Positions 28,869-38,290 of a stretch of DNA of 64,000 nucleotides are shown here, in pieces; position 1 is the first letter of the stretch, and every line of letters starts with the position of its first letter. The DNA lies in contig NZ_JRXE01000024.1 in NCBI RefSeq assembly GCF_001267535.1, forward strand, positions 20,244 to 84,243. The letters are read 5' to 3'. Both the position numbers and the translations under genes were made by a program. The notes beneath the pieces were generated by a model. The model was not told where the DNA came from and did no database searches. It worked only from the letters and a program-made list of their open reading frames with translations. This DNA is from Winslowiella iniecta. Lineage in GTDB: Bacteria > Pseudomonadota > Gammaproteobacteria > Enterobacterales > Enterobacteriaceae.

Positions 28869-28893
28869 AAAAAAAGCCGGCTACAGAGCCGGC
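28869..28893 (-). terminator. Rho-independent terminator of map
   Basis: On the minus strand GCCGGCT-CTGT-AGCCGGC is followed by seven T. It lies about 30 bases after the map stop and about 37 before the preferred glnD start, so glnD may depend on read-through or its own promoter. Confidence 0.88.
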
Positions 28894-28923
28894 CTTAATT
28901 AACGCAAGGAAATGAAGGGCCTG

Positions 28924-29718
28924 TTAGCCTTCATTTACTAACACTTGTTCGATGGTGTCATCTTTACGCAGCGTTAAAATTTCACAGCCGTTTTCTGTCA
29001 CCACAATAGTATGCTCGTACTGTGCGGACAAGCTGCGATCTTTAGTTTTTACCGTCCAGCCATCTTTCATGCTGCGAATGCGGTAATCACCGGCATTGAC
29101 CATCGGTTCGATGGTGAAAGTCATGCCTGCCTGCAGGACCACGCCGCCATCATCCGCGTCGTAGTGCAGCACCTGTGGCTCTTCATGGAAGCCTTTACCG
29201 ATACCGTGACCGCAATATTCACGCACCACAGAGAAATCTTGCGCTTCAACAAACTTTTGGATTTCACGACCCAGCGTGCGCAGACGAATGCCTGGCTTCA
29301 CCATACGCAGTGACAGATACAAGCTTTCCTGAGTCACGCGGCACAGACGCTCGCCCTGAATAGTCGGTTTGCCGACGATAAACATTTTTGAGGTATCGCC
29401 GTGATACTCATCTTTGATCACGGTAACGTCGATATTGACGATATCACCATCGCGCAGGATTTTGTCGTCGCTGGGAATGCCGTGACACACCACTTCGTTA
29501 ACCGAGATACAGACTGATTTTGGAAAACCGTGGTAGCCGAGGCAGGCAGAAACCGCTTGCTGCTGATTGACGATATGGTCGTGGCAAATACGGTCCAGTT
29601 CAGCGGTGGTCACACCGGGTTTGACGTGCGGTTCGATCATCTCCAGCACTTCGGCTGCCAGACGGCCTGCAACGCGCATCTTCTCGATTTCTTCTGGGGT
29701 TTTTATTGAAATAGCCAT
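28924..29718 (-). CDS. map: Methionine aminopeptidase type I
   Basis: Map removes the N-terminal methionine from nascent proteins. The 264-residue length equals that of E. coli, and the dimetal ligands are in place: Asp97 (NIDVTV), Asp108 (HGDTSKMF), the His of CGHGIGKGFHEEP, the Glu of TIEPMVN and the Glu of QYEHTIVV. It is divergent from rpsB across a 380-base region that holds the rpsB promoter and leader. Confidence 0.98.
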   Translation of the reverse strand: MAISIKTPEEIEKMRVAGRLAAEVLEMIEPHVKPGVTTAELDRICHDHIVNQQQAVSACLGYHGFPKSVCISVNEVVCHGIPSDDKILRDGDIVNIDVTVIKDEYHGDTSKMFIVGKPTIQGERLCRVTQESLYLSLRMVKPGIRLRTLGREIQKFVEAQDFSVVREYCGHGIGKGFHEEPQVLHYDADDGGVVLQAGMTFTIEPMVNAGDYRIRSMKDGWTVKTKDRSLSAQYEHTIVVTENGCEILTLRKDDTIEQVLVNEG

Positions 29719-29881
29719 TAAATTTTTTCCGCGAATGTCGTCTTTTTCGACAATAATATAGGCTGCGCCGCGCCATTCCGGCGTGCGCCAGCGTGCTGCA
29801 TAAGCTTAGTCATACAATGTTAACAGCCTGCCCTGGCGCTGCCAAATGCAGTTTGTGGCACGTCAACGCTGACAACAATTA

Positions 29882-29918
29882 TTGGCGTCAGAGGCGGTAT
29901 TATGGTATAAAGCGCGCC
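29882..29918 (+). promoter_or_regulatory. rpsB-tsf promoter
   Basis: TTGGCG (29882-29887), an 18-base spacer and TATAAA (29906-29911) are followed by the GC-rich stretch GCGCGCC. Such a discriminator is typical of stringently controlled ribosomal promoters. Confidence 0.7.
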
Positions 29919-29963
29919 GACGATTCTATGTACGATGTTGTCTGTTGTACGAGAAACGCATAA

Positions 29964-30824
<861 letters not shown>

Positions 30825-30851
30825 TAAGGCTAGCTCTTAACCGAGCCCTTA

Positions 30852-30930
30852 ATACCAAAAAGCATCCGTCAGGATGTCTGGTATAGTCAGATAGTGATCT
30901 GTAAGGGGCCCTCAAGGCCCCTTTATTGTT
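30852..30930 (+). terminator. Two hairpins (attenuator) between rpsB and tsf
   Basis: First a long interrupted stem, ATACCA...TGGTAT enclosing GCATCC-GTCA-GGATGT (30852-30884). Then AAGGGGCC-CTCAA-GGCCCCTT (30903-30923) followed by a T-rich tail. The second is a rho-independent terminator that likely reduces tsf relative to rpsB, as in E. coli. Confidence 0.8.
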
Positions 30931-31046
30931 TTTAAGTCTGCTTTGCCGGGCTTCAGGCCGGGCGGGGTAGAGTAAATCTCCTGCGAATTAAACACTGTTG
31001 CTACCATGTGTACGCAGCAGGTTCACAGTTAACCGAGGAATTTAGA

Positions 31047-31895
31047 ATGGCTGATATTACCGCTGCTCTGGTAAAAGAACTGCGCGAGCGTACTGGCGCT
31101 GGCATGATGGATTGTAAAAAAGCGCTGACTGAAGCGAACGGCGACATTGAGCTGGCTATCGAAAACATGCGTAAGTCTGGCGCAATCAAAGCCGCGAAAA
31201 AAGCGGGTAACGTTGCTGCTGACGGCGTGATCAAAACCAAAATCGCTGGCGACTACGCTGTGATTCTGGAAGTTAACTGCCAGACTGACTTTGTTGCTAA
31301 AGATGGTGGCTTCCTGGCATTTGTTGAGGAAGTTCTGGATGCAGCAGTAGCGGGTAAAGTTACTGATGTTGAAGTGCTGAAAGCGCAATTTGAAGAGCAG
31401 CGCGTAGCGCTGGTTGCCAAAATCGGCGAGAACATCAACATCCGTCGCGTTCAGATTCTGGAAGGCGAGCAGCTGGGCAGCTACCAGCACGGCGCACGTA
31501 TCGGCGTACTGGTTTCTGCAAAAGGCGCTGACGAAGAGCTGATTAAGCAAGTTGCAATGCACGTTGCAGCAAGCAAGCCAGAATTCGTTAATCCAGAAGA
31601 CGTGTCAGCAGATGTGGTTGAGAAAGAGTACCAGGTTCAGCTGGACATCGCTATGCAGTCTGGCAAGCCTAAAGAAATCGCAGAGAAAATGGTTGAAGGC
31701 CGTATGAAGAAATTCACCGGCGAAGTTTCTCTGACCGGTCAGCCTTTCGTTATCGATCCAGGCAAAACCGTTGGTCAGGCACTGAAAGAGAAAGGTGCTT
31801 CCGTGATCAACTTCATCCGCTTTGAAGTGGGCGAAGGCATCGAGAAAGTTGAAAGCGACTTCGCAGCAGAAGTTGCGGCCATGTCTAAGCAGTAA
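31047..31895 (+). CDS. tsf: Elongation factor Ts
   Basis: EF-Ts exchanges GDP for GTP on EF-Tu. The 282-residue protein has the UBA-like N-terminal domain with [16 protein letters not shown] and the EF-Tu-contacting QTDFVAKD. The ATG at 31047 follows GAGGAA and gives [14 protein letters not shown]. Codon use is that of a highly expressed gene. It is cotranscribed with rpsB through an attenuator. Confidence 0.99.
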   Translation: MADITAALVKELRERTGAGMMDCKKALTEANGDIELAIENMRKSGAIKAAKKAGNVAADGVIKTKIAGDYAVILEVNCQTDFVAKDGGFLAFVEEVLDAAVAGKVTDVEVLKAQFEEQRVALVAKIGENINIRRVQILEGEQLGSYQHGARIGVLVSAKGADEELIKQVAMHVAASKPEFVNPEDVSADVVEKEYQVQLDIAMQSGKPKEIAEKMVEGRMKKFTGEVSLTGQPFVIDPGKTVGQALKEKGASVINFIRFEVGEGIEKVESDFAAEVAAMSKQ

Positions 31896-31908
31896 TCATG
31901 GTCCTGAG

Positions 31909-31936
31909 GAACCGCCATTTATGGCGGTTCTTTTTT
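31909..31936 (+). terminator. Rho-independent terminator after tsf
   Basis: A perfect ten-pair stem (GAACCGCCAT / ATGGCGGTTC) with a TT centre is followed by six T. The last two T also begin the repeat element that follows. Confidence 0.92.
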
Positions 31937-32056
31937 ACCCGTCGTCCTTGATACCACAGCTGTGCTGCTGCTCTTGCTCACCGAATTACTGACTGATGTC
32001 AGCTCATCGGGATTCGTTCGCTTGCGCCTTGCTGTAGCGCCAATGACTTAGGGTAA
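31935..32056. repeat. Intergenic repeat element with inverted TTACCC/GGGTAA ends
   Basis: This 122-base segment begins TTACCCGTCGTCC and ends TTAGGGTAA. Inside is a central dyad near GACTGATGTCAGC. Form and wording (CTCATCGGGATTCGTTCGCTTGC) resemble, from memory, an intergenic repeat abundant in Serratia, Yersinia and Erwinia. It fills half the tsf-pyrH gap, so the pyrH promoter lies in or just after it. Related pieces are at 5856-5892 and 32904-32931. Confidence 0.65.
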
Positions 32057-32178
32057 AGTTAGTACGACAAGTAACACCCATTTTCAGTCTCATCCCAATA
32101 GCATTTCTATCTGGCTAAGCGGATGATACATCAGATTTAACTCTTCCAATTTGATGATAGCTTCCAGGAAAAAAGACC

Positions 32179-32904
32179 ATGGCTACCAATGCAAAACCTG
32201 TATATCAACGTATCCTGCTAAAACTGAGCGGTGAAGCACTGCAAGGTGCCGAAGGTTTTGGTATCGACGCAAGCGTGCTCGATCGTATGGCGCAAGAAGT
32301 TAAAGAGCTGGTCGAGCTCGGCATTCAGGTGGGCGTGGTGATCGGCGGTGGTAACCTGTTCCGCGGTGCCGGTCTGGCACAGGCTGGCATGAACCGTGTT
32401 GTTGGCGACCATATGGGGATGCTGGCAACCGTGATGAACGGCCTTGCGATGCGTGATGCGCTGCACCGTGCCTATGTCAATGCGCGCCTGATGTCAGCGA
32501 TTCCGCTGAATGGCGTGTGTGACAACTACAGCTGGGCTGAAGCTATCAGTTTACTGCGTAACAATCGCGTCGTGATCTTCTCTGCCGGTACCGGTAACCC
32601 ATTCTTTACCACTGACTCGGCAGCTTGCCTGCGCGGCATCGAAATCGAAGCCGACGTGGTACTGAAAGCCACCAAAGTTGACGGCGTTTACTCTGCCGAC
32701 CCGGTGAAGAACCCGGATGCCGTACTGCACGATCAACTGACTTATCAGGACGTGCTGGAACGTGAACTGAAGGTGATGGATCTGGCGGCATTCACCCTGG
32801 CACGCGACCACTCGCTGCCTATTCGTGTGTTCAATATGAACAAGCCAGGTGCACTGCGTCGCGTGGTAATGGGTGAAAAAGAAGGTACTCTGATTACGCA
32901 TTAA
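32179..32904 (+). CDS. pyrH: UMP kinase
   Basis: PyrH phosphorylates UMP to UDP and is allosterically activated by GTP and inhibited by UTP. The 241-residue protein has the amino-acid-kinase fold motifs: [35 protein letters not shown] and [13 protein letters not shown]. It stands alone between two repeat-type sequences, followed by frr, the usual order. Confidence 0.98.
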   Translation: MATNAKPVYQRILLKLSGEALQGAEGFGIDASVLDRMAQEVKELVELGIQVGVVIGGGNLFRGAGLAQAGMNRVVGDHMGMLATVMNGLAMRDALHRAYVNARLMSAIPLNGVCDNYSWAEAISLLRNNRVVIFSAGTGNPFFTTDSAACLRGIEIEADVVLKATKVDGVYSADPVKNPDAVLHDQLTYQDVLERELKVMDLAAFTLARDHSLPIRVFNMNKPGALRRVVMGEKEGTLITH

Positions 32905-32931
32905 TACCCGTCACGGCGTAAAATAGGGTAT
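32904..32931. repeat. Short remnant with ATACCC/GGGTAT inverted ends after pyrH
   Basis: The 28 bases run from ATACCCGTC to ATAGGGTAT, starting on the last base of the pyrH stop codon. The left end equals the start of the repeat family (TACCCGTC) and the right end its close (TAGGGTA), so this may be a copy that lost its interior. Shortness leaves room for chance. Confidence 0.4.
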
Positions 32932-33092
32932 ATTCTGTTGGTGCGAAGCGCTCCATTCAGGATGATAGCCAAACCCGTTCGGGTTGCGGGCACGCCTTTG
33001 CAACCCAAAGTGTAACGGCTTTATCGACGATTATTTAAACGGGTCTTAGCTGGCTAAGGCTTGCCTGGTAACCAGAATCCAAGGGTTCCAAC

Positions 33093-33650
33093 GTGATTAA
33101 CGACATCAGAAAAGATGCAGAACAGCGCATGGATAAATGCGTAGATTCATTCAAAAACCATATCAGCAAAATCCGCACTGGCCGTGCGTCACCAAGCATT
33201 CTCGACGGTATTATGGTTGAGTACTATGGTGCCGCCACCCCGTTGCGTCAGCTTGCCAACGTGACCGTTGAAGATTCACGTACGTTGAAAATTAACGTGT
33301 TTGACCGCTCTTTAAGTCAGGCCGTTGAAAAAGCCATCATGACTTCTGATTTGGGTCTGAACCCAAGTTCAGCAGGCACTGATATCCGTGTTCCACTGCC
33401 AGCACTGACTGAAGAGCGTCGTAAAGACCTGATTAAAGTGGTGCGCGGTGAAGCGGAGCAGGGTCGTGTTTCAGTGCGTAACGTGCGTCGTGATGCTAAC
33501 GACAAAGTAAAAGCGCTGCTGAAAGACAAAGAGATCAGTGAAGACGAAGAACGTCGTTCACAGGATGATATTCAGAAAATGACCGACGTCTTTATCAAGA
33601 AAATTGATTCAACGCTGGCCGAAAAAGAAGCGGAACTGATGGAATTCTGA
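33093..33650 (+). CDS. frr: Ribosome recycling factor
   Basis: RRF splits post-termination ribosomes with EF-G. The 185-residue protein starts with GTG ((M)[12 protein letters not shown]), with AAGGG upstream, as in E. coli. The three-helix bundle domain and the small domain ([17 protein letters not shown]...) are complete, with the conserved [24 protein letters not shown] near the C-terminus. Confidence 0.98.
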   Translation: MINDIRKDAEQRMDKCVDSFKNHISKIRTGRASPSILDGIMVEYYGAATPLRQLANVTVEDSRTLKINVFDRSLSQAVEKAIMTSDLGLNPSSAGTDIRVPLPALTEERRKDLIKVVRGEAEQGRVSVRNVRRDANDKVKALLKDKEISEDEERRSQDDIQKMTDVFIKKIDSTLAEKEAELMEF

Positions 33651-33669
33651 TTTCCCTCATGCACCGTTG

Positions 33670-33726
33670 AAACGCCGTACAGATTCCCGTTCAGACCGAA
33701 TGGCGGGTCTGGCGGCGTTTTTCGTT
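33670..33726 (+). terminator. Long terminator hairpin after frr
   Basis: AAACGCCG (33670-33677) pairs with CGGCGTTT (33713-33720), with further pairing inside (CAGA...CCCG with CGGGTCTG), followed by a T-rich tail. It ends frr transcription or attenuates read-through to dxr. Confidence 0.7.
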
Positions 33727-33756
33727 TGGATGGGTGATAGTCCATACAAATCATCG

Positions 33757-33824
33757 TTACGGGCGGCGAGAATGCCGCCTTTACACCGTTCTGAACGCAG
33801 GGGCGGCGTTCTCGCCGCTCGCTT
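33757..33824. repeat. Pair of GC-rich hairpins between frr and dxr
   Basis: Two short hairpins stand in tandem: GGCGGC-GAGAAT-GCCGCC near 33760-33778 and GCGGCG-TTCT-CGCCGC near 33802-33820. The left part (GGGCGGCGAGAA) is also found after arfB at 57446, and the right part (TTCTCGCCGC) is close to its complement. This is a REP-like group without a protein-coding frame I would trust. Confidence 0.55.
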
Positions 33825-33854
33825 GCATGGAACGATATTAGGTACGTAGACCTT

Positions 33855-35057
33855 ATGAAGCAATTGACCATCCTCGGCTCGACCGGTTCAATCGGCACCA
33901 GCACCCTGGCAGTGGTGCGTGAAAATCCCCATTTGTTCGCCGTGAAGGCGCTGGTTGCCGGACGCAATGTCGAGCTGATGGCCGAGCAGTGTCAGATCTT
34001 CCGTCCCGCCTATGCGGCGATGTCTGATGAGGCTTCGGCGCAGGCGTTGCGTCAACGCTTACAGCAGCTGAATGTTGCCACTGAAGTCTTCGCCGGAGAG
34101 CAGGCTGCCTGCGAACTGGCTGCGCTGGATGATGTCGATCAGGTGATGGCGGCGATCGTCGGTGCTGCCGGTCTGTTGCCCACTCTGGCGGCGATTCGCG
34201 CCGGTAAAACTATTCTGCTGGCGAATAAAGAGGCACTGGTCACCTGCGGTCGGCTGTTTATGGATGAGGTTCGCCACGCCAACGCGCAGTTGCTGCCGAT
34301 TGATAGCGAACACAATGCGATTTTTCAGAGTTTGCCTGCTTCCATCCAGCAGCAGTTAGGTTACGCTAACCTCGGGGAAAATGGCATCGACAGCATTATC
34401 CTCACGGGATCGGGTGGTCCGTTTCGGGAAACGCCGCTGGCCGCGCTTAACAGCATGACGCCGGATCAGGCTTGTGCGCATCCGAACTGGTCGATGGGAC
34501 GTAAAATCTCCGTCGATTCGGCCACCATGATGAATAAAGGTTTGGAATACATTGAAGCCCGCTGGTTATTTAATGCCACTGATGCCCAGATGGAAGTGAT
34601 ACTGCACCCACAGTCGGTGATTCACTCCATGGTGCGTTACCGTGATGGCAGCGTGATAGCACAACTGGGTTCGCCAGATATGCGCACGCCCATTGCCCAT
34701 GCGATGGCCTGGCCGCAACGCGTTAGCGCCGGTGCAACGCCGCTCGATTTTACCCGCATGGGAGCACTTACTTTTGCCGAGCCAGATTTTGCTCGCTACC
34801 CCTGTCTGAAACTGGCGATGGATGCCTGTGAAGCGGGTCAGTCTGCGACCACGGCGTTAAACGCGGCGAATGAAGTGGCTGTCTCGGCGTTCCTGAATAC
34901 AGAGATTCGTTTCACCGATATTGCCGCACTGAACAGCGCGGTACTGGCGTCGCTTTCCTGTCAGGAACCGCAGAGTGTTGAAGCTGTGATCGAGATCGAT
35001 AAACTGGCGCGTGTTGCGGCAACTGCGTTGCTACCACGCTTTGCTGCCCGGCGTTAA
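33855..35057 (+). CDS. dxr: 1-deoxy-D-xylulose 5-phosphate reductoisomerase
   Basis: Dxr (IspC) makes 2-C-methylerythritol 4-phosphate, the first committed step of the MEP isoprenoid pathway and target of fosmidomycin. The 400-residue protein has the NADPH motif GSTGSIG, the metal and substrate segments [42 protein letters not shown] split over residues about 210-232, and a C-terminal helical domain. It is followed by a terminator before uppS. Confidence 0.98.
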   Translation: MKQLTILGSTGSIGTSTLAVVRENPHLFAVKALVAGRNVELMAEQCQIFRPAYAAMSDEASAQALRQRLQQLNVATEVFAGEQAACELAALDDVDQVMAAIVGAAGLLPTLAAIRAGKTILLANKEALVTCGRLFMDEVRHANAQLLPIDSEHNAIFQSLPASIQQQLGYANLGENGIDSIILTGSGGPFRETPLAALNSMTPDQACAHPNWSMGRKISVDSATMMNKGLEYIEARWLFNATDAQMEVILHPQSVIHSMVRYRDGSVIAQLGSPDMRTPIAHAMAWPQRVSAGATPLDFTRMGALTFAEPDFARYPCLKLAMDACEAGQSATTALNAANEVAVSAFLNTEIRFTDIAALNSAVLASLSCQEPQSVEAVIEIDKLARVAATALLPRFAARR

Positions 35058-35156
35058 TTCAACGATTTGCGGCGTCGCCATTTGTTAGGCGAAGCCGGAA
35101 ATGGTATAGTCAGCAGCTTCCGTTTAGCAGTCACGACCTGTTACAACGGTAGTGAG

Positions 35157-35180
35157 AGCCGTGTGAAACACGGCTTTTTT
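35157..35180 (+). terminator. Rho-independent terminator/attenuator between dxr and uppS
   Basis: An eight-pair stem AGCCGTGT-GAA-ACACGGCT is followed by a run of six T that includes its last base. It lies about 100 bases after dxr and 64 before uppS. Confidence 0.88.
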
Positions 35181-35243
35181 GCGCCAGCGTGCAAGGTATT
35201 CAGAAACCGTTGTATTTCTGATTAAAGGAAATAATTACGCGTT

Positions 35244-35996
35244 ATGTCGTCCGAAAATCAATTACAAGCCGATGACCAGCTCGGGGCTGGCCCCCACCAT
35301 GTGGCCATCATTATGGATGGCAACGGTCGCTGGGCAAAGAATCAAGGCAAATTGCGCATCTCTGGTCATAAAGCGGGAGTGAAATCGGTTCGTCGCGCTG
35401 TAAGCTTTGCCGTGAGCAATAAGCTTGATGCGCTCACGCTTTATGCCTTCAGTAGCGAAAACTGGAACCGTCCGCCGCAGGAAGTGATGGCGTTGATGGA
35501 GCTTTTCGTCTGGGCACTCGACAGCGAAGTCAAAAGTCTGCATAAGCATAATGTTCGTTTGCGAATTATTGGTGACATCAGTCGCTTTAATTTACGCTTA
35601 CAAGAGCGCATTCGCCGCGCTGAGGAACTTACTCAACAAAATAATGGACTAACGCTCAACATTGCCGCGAATTATGGCGGCCGTTGGGATATTATCCATG
35701 GCGTAAGACAAATTGCCGAACAGGTGCAGGAAGGATTACTGCGTCCCGATCAAATCGAGGAAGAGACCCTGGAGAAGCATCTTTGTCTTAACACGCTGGC
35801 GCCAGTGGATCTGGTAATAAGGACCGGGGGAGAACATCGCATCAGTAACTTCCTGCTGTGGCAAGTGGCCTACGCAGAGTTTTACTTTACTGATGTTCTT
35901 TGGCCTGATTTTGATGAACAAGTTTTTGAAGGTGCAATGAATGCTTTCTCACACCGAGAGCGCCGGTTTGGCGGCGCAGCACCTGGTGGCGCCTGA
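35244..35996 (+). CDS. uppS: Undecaprenyl diphosphate synthase
   Basis: UppS (IspU) extends farnesyl diphosphate with eight isopentenyl units in cis to give the C55 carrier used for peptidoglycan and O-antigen. The 250-residue protein has HVAIIMDGNGRWA with catalytic Asp25, GHKAG, ALTLYAFSSENWNRP and the C-terminal RTGGEHRISNFLLWQ. It is followed by cdsA after 18 bases, the standard order. Confidence 0.98.
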   Translation: MSSENQLQADDQLGAGPHHVAIIMDGNGRWAKNQGKLRISGHKAGVKSVRRAVSFAVSNKLDALTLYAFSSENWNRPPQEVMALMELFVWALDSEVKSLHKHNVRLRIIGDISRFNLRLQERIRRAEELTQQNNGLTLNIAANYGGRWDIIHGVRQIAEQVQEGLLRPDQIEEETLEKHLCLNTLAPVDLVIRTGGEHRISNFLLWQVAYAEFYFTDVLWPDFDEQVFEGAMNAFSHRERRFGGAAPGGA

Positions 35997-36014
35997 GCGC
36001 ACTGGGGGTAACCT

Positions 36015-36872
36015 TTGCTGAAGTCTCGCTTGATTACAGCGTTCATATTGATACCGGTGGTGATTGCCGCGTTGTTCTTGCTGCCGCCGCTGGGCTTCAT
36101 GATTACCACTCTGGTGGTGTGCATGCTGGCCGCATGGGAGTGGGGCCAGTTCGCGGGCTTTGCATCCCGTACTCAACGTATCTGGCTGGCCGTGCTTTGC
36201 GGCCTGCTGCTCGCCTTAATGATGCTGACGCTGCCGGCGTATCAGCACTCCGTGCAGTTACCTCAAATCAGTTTCTGGCTGTGGGCCTCACTCGGCTGGT
36301 GGATTGCGGCGCTGGTATTAGTGCTGTTCTATCCGGCCTCTGCGGCGCTGTGGCGGCAGTCGCGCATTCTGCGATTAGTGTTTGGTATCCTGACGATTGT
36401 ACCTTTTTTCTGGGGCATGCTGGCGCTGCGCCAGTATCACTATGATGTCGATCACTACGCCGGTGCCTGGTGGTTACTGTATGTGATGTTCCTGGTCTGG
36501 GGGGCAGATTCAGGTGCCTATATGTTTGGCCGTTTGTTTGGCAAACATAAGCTGGCGCCCAAAGTGTCGCCAGGTAAAACCTGGGAAGGTTTCTTTGGTG
36601 GTTTACTGACTTCAGCGCTGATCTCATGGCTGTTTGGTATGTGGGCGCCGCTGGCAGTGCAACCGGGTACCTTGTTAATCTGTTCGATCACTGCGGCGTT
36701 AGCGTCGGTGCTGGGCGATCTGACAGAAAGTATGTTTAAACGCGAAGCAGGGATTAAAGACAGCGGGAATCTGATTCCGGGCCACGGTGGTATTCTTGAC
36801 CGTATCGACAGTTTGACTGCCGCAGTGCCAGTATTCGCCTGTCTGCTGTTGCTGGTTTTCAGGAACCTTTAA
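36015..36872 (+). CDS. cdsA: Phosphatidate cytidylyltransferase (CDP-diglyceride synthase)
   Basis: CdsA makes CDP-diacylglycerol, precursor of all phospholipids, in the inner membrane. The 285-residue, multi-helix protein ends with the family signature [21 protein letters not shown]...[12 protein letters not shown]. The start is TTG at 36015 with GGGGGTAA upstream, giving (M)[21 protein letters not shown], aligned with E. coli (M)LKYRLISAF. No in-frame ATG fits the N-terminus. Confidence 0.97.
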   Translation: MLKSRLITAFILIPVVIAALFLLPPLGFMITTLVVCMLAAWEWGQFAGFASRTQRIWLAVLCGLLLALMMLTLPAYQHSVQLPQISFWLWASLGWWIAALVLVLFYPASAALWRQSRILRLVFGILTIVPFFWGMLALRQYHYDVDHYAGAWWLLYVMFLVWGADSGAYMFGRLFGKHKLAPKVSPGKTWEGFFGGLLTSALISWLFGMWAPLAVQPGTLLICSITAALASVLGDLTESMFKREAGIKDSGNLIPGHGGILDRIDSLTAAVPVFACLLLLVFRNL

Positions 36873-36886
36873 AGGACGCAATTGCT

Positions 36887-38236
36887 ATGTTGAGCATACT
36901 CTGGAGCCTTGCTGCCTTTATCGTTGCGCTGGGCGTGTTGATTACCGTCCACGAGTTCGGCCATTTCTGGGTCGCCCGTCGTTGTGGCGTGAAAGTTGAG
37001 CGCTTCTCAGTTGGCTTCGGTAAGGCGCTGTGGCGTCGCCGCGATAAGCAGGGCACCGAGTATGTGATTGCGCTAATTCCGTTAGGTGGCTACGTCAAAA
37101 TGCTCGACGAGCGTGTCGAGAGCGTGCCGCCTGAACTGCGTCATCAATCTTTCAATAATAAAACCGTGCTGCAACGTGCATCAATTATTGCCGCCGGTCC
37201 GCTGGCTAACTTCATTTTCGCTATCTTTGCTTACTGGCTGGTATTTATCCATGGCGTCCCTGGCGTTCGCCCGGTTATTGGTGAAATAGTAAGCGGTTCG
37301 GTGGCGGCAGAGGCGCAAATTGCGCCAGGCATGGAACTAAAAGCAGTAGACGGTATCGAAACGCCTGATTGGGATGCAGTTCGTATGGCGCTGGTGGCGA
37401 AAATCGGCGACGAGGAAACCACTGTCAGTGTTGCGCCGTTTGGCTCATCGCAATCAACGGAAAGAAAGCTCAATTTGCGTAACTGGCAATTCGAGCCTGA
37501 TAAGCAAGATCCGGTGGTGTCACTGGGGATTCGGCCACGTGGACCAGAGATTGAATCGGTGCTGGCAGAAGTGCAGTCTGGCTCACCTGCAAGTGAGGCA
37601 GGTTTGCAAGCTGGCGACAGGATCGTTAAAGTCGATGGTCAGCCGTTAGAGCAATGGCAAAATTTTGTTACTCAGGTGCGTGATAATCCGGGTAAAGACA
37701 TTGCTTTAGACGTGGAGCGGCAGGGTGAAGTGGTTCGATTGACGCTGACCCCTGAAGCTAAGCCGGATAATAGTGCTGAAGGTTTCGCGGGGGTGATACC
37801 GCGCATCGTTCCACTGCCGGACGAATATAAAACGGTGCGTCAGTATGGTCCGTTTGCAGCAATTGGTCAGGCCACGGATAAAACCTGGCAACTGATGAAG
37901 CTGACGGTCGGCATGCTTGGCAAGCTGATTACTGGTGATGTAAAGCTGAACAATCTGAGCGGGCCGATTTCGATCGCGCAGGGTGCCGGGATGTCAGCTG
38001 AATACGGTGTGATCTATTATCTGATGTTCCTCGCGTTAATCAGCGTGAACCTCGGGATTATCAACCTGTTCCCACTGCCGGTTTTAGATGGTGGGCATCT
38101 GCTCTTCCTGGCGATCGAAAAGATCAAAGGAGGACCGGTGTCCGAGCGAGTTCAGGACTTCAGTTATCGTATCGGCTCGATTTTGCTGGTGCTGTTAATG
38201 GGGCTTGCACTATTCAATGATTTCTCTCGCTTGTAG
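36887..38236 (+). CDS. rseP: Site-2 protease RseP (sigma-E regulator protease)
   Basis: RseP cuts anti-sigma factor RseA inside the membrane after DegS cleavage, releasing sigma-E, which should drive degP in this window. The zinc motif HEFGH (His22, Glu23, His26) lies in the first membrane helix, LDGGHL with the third ligand Asp near the C-terminus, and two PDZ domains occupy about 115-310. Length 449 residues. Confidence 0.98.
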   Translation: MLSILWSLAAFIVALGVLITVHEFGHFWVARRCGVKVERFSVGFGKALWRRRDKQGTEYVIALIPLGGYVKMLDERVESVPPELRHQSFNNKTVLQRASIIAAGPLANFIFAIFAYWLVFIHGVPGVRPVIGEIVSGSVAAEAQIAPGMELKAVDGIETPDWDAVRMALVAKIGDEETTVSVAPFGSSQSTERKLNLRNWQFEPDKQDPVVSLGIRPRGPEIESVLAEVQSGSPASEAGLQAGDRIVKVDGQPLEQWQNFVTQVRDNPGKDIALDVERQGEVVRLTLTPEAKPDNSAEGFAGVIPRIVPLPDEYKTVRQYGPFAAIGQATDKTWQLMKLTVGMLGKLITGDVKLNNLSGPISIAQGAGMSAEYGVIYYLMFLALISVNLGIINLFPLPVLDGGHLLFLAIEKIKGGPVSERVQDFSYRIGSILLVLLMGLALFNDFSRL

Positions 38237-38290
38237 CCGCCGCAAGGCGCATGCAGGCACGGGATGTGTTAGGAAGAACGCATAACAACG

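Noticed and set aside
33667..33849. Short frame of 60 codons between frr and dxr
   Set aside because: It runs through the terminator and the REP-like hairpins, so its sequence is explained by those; no ribosome-binding site was seen.
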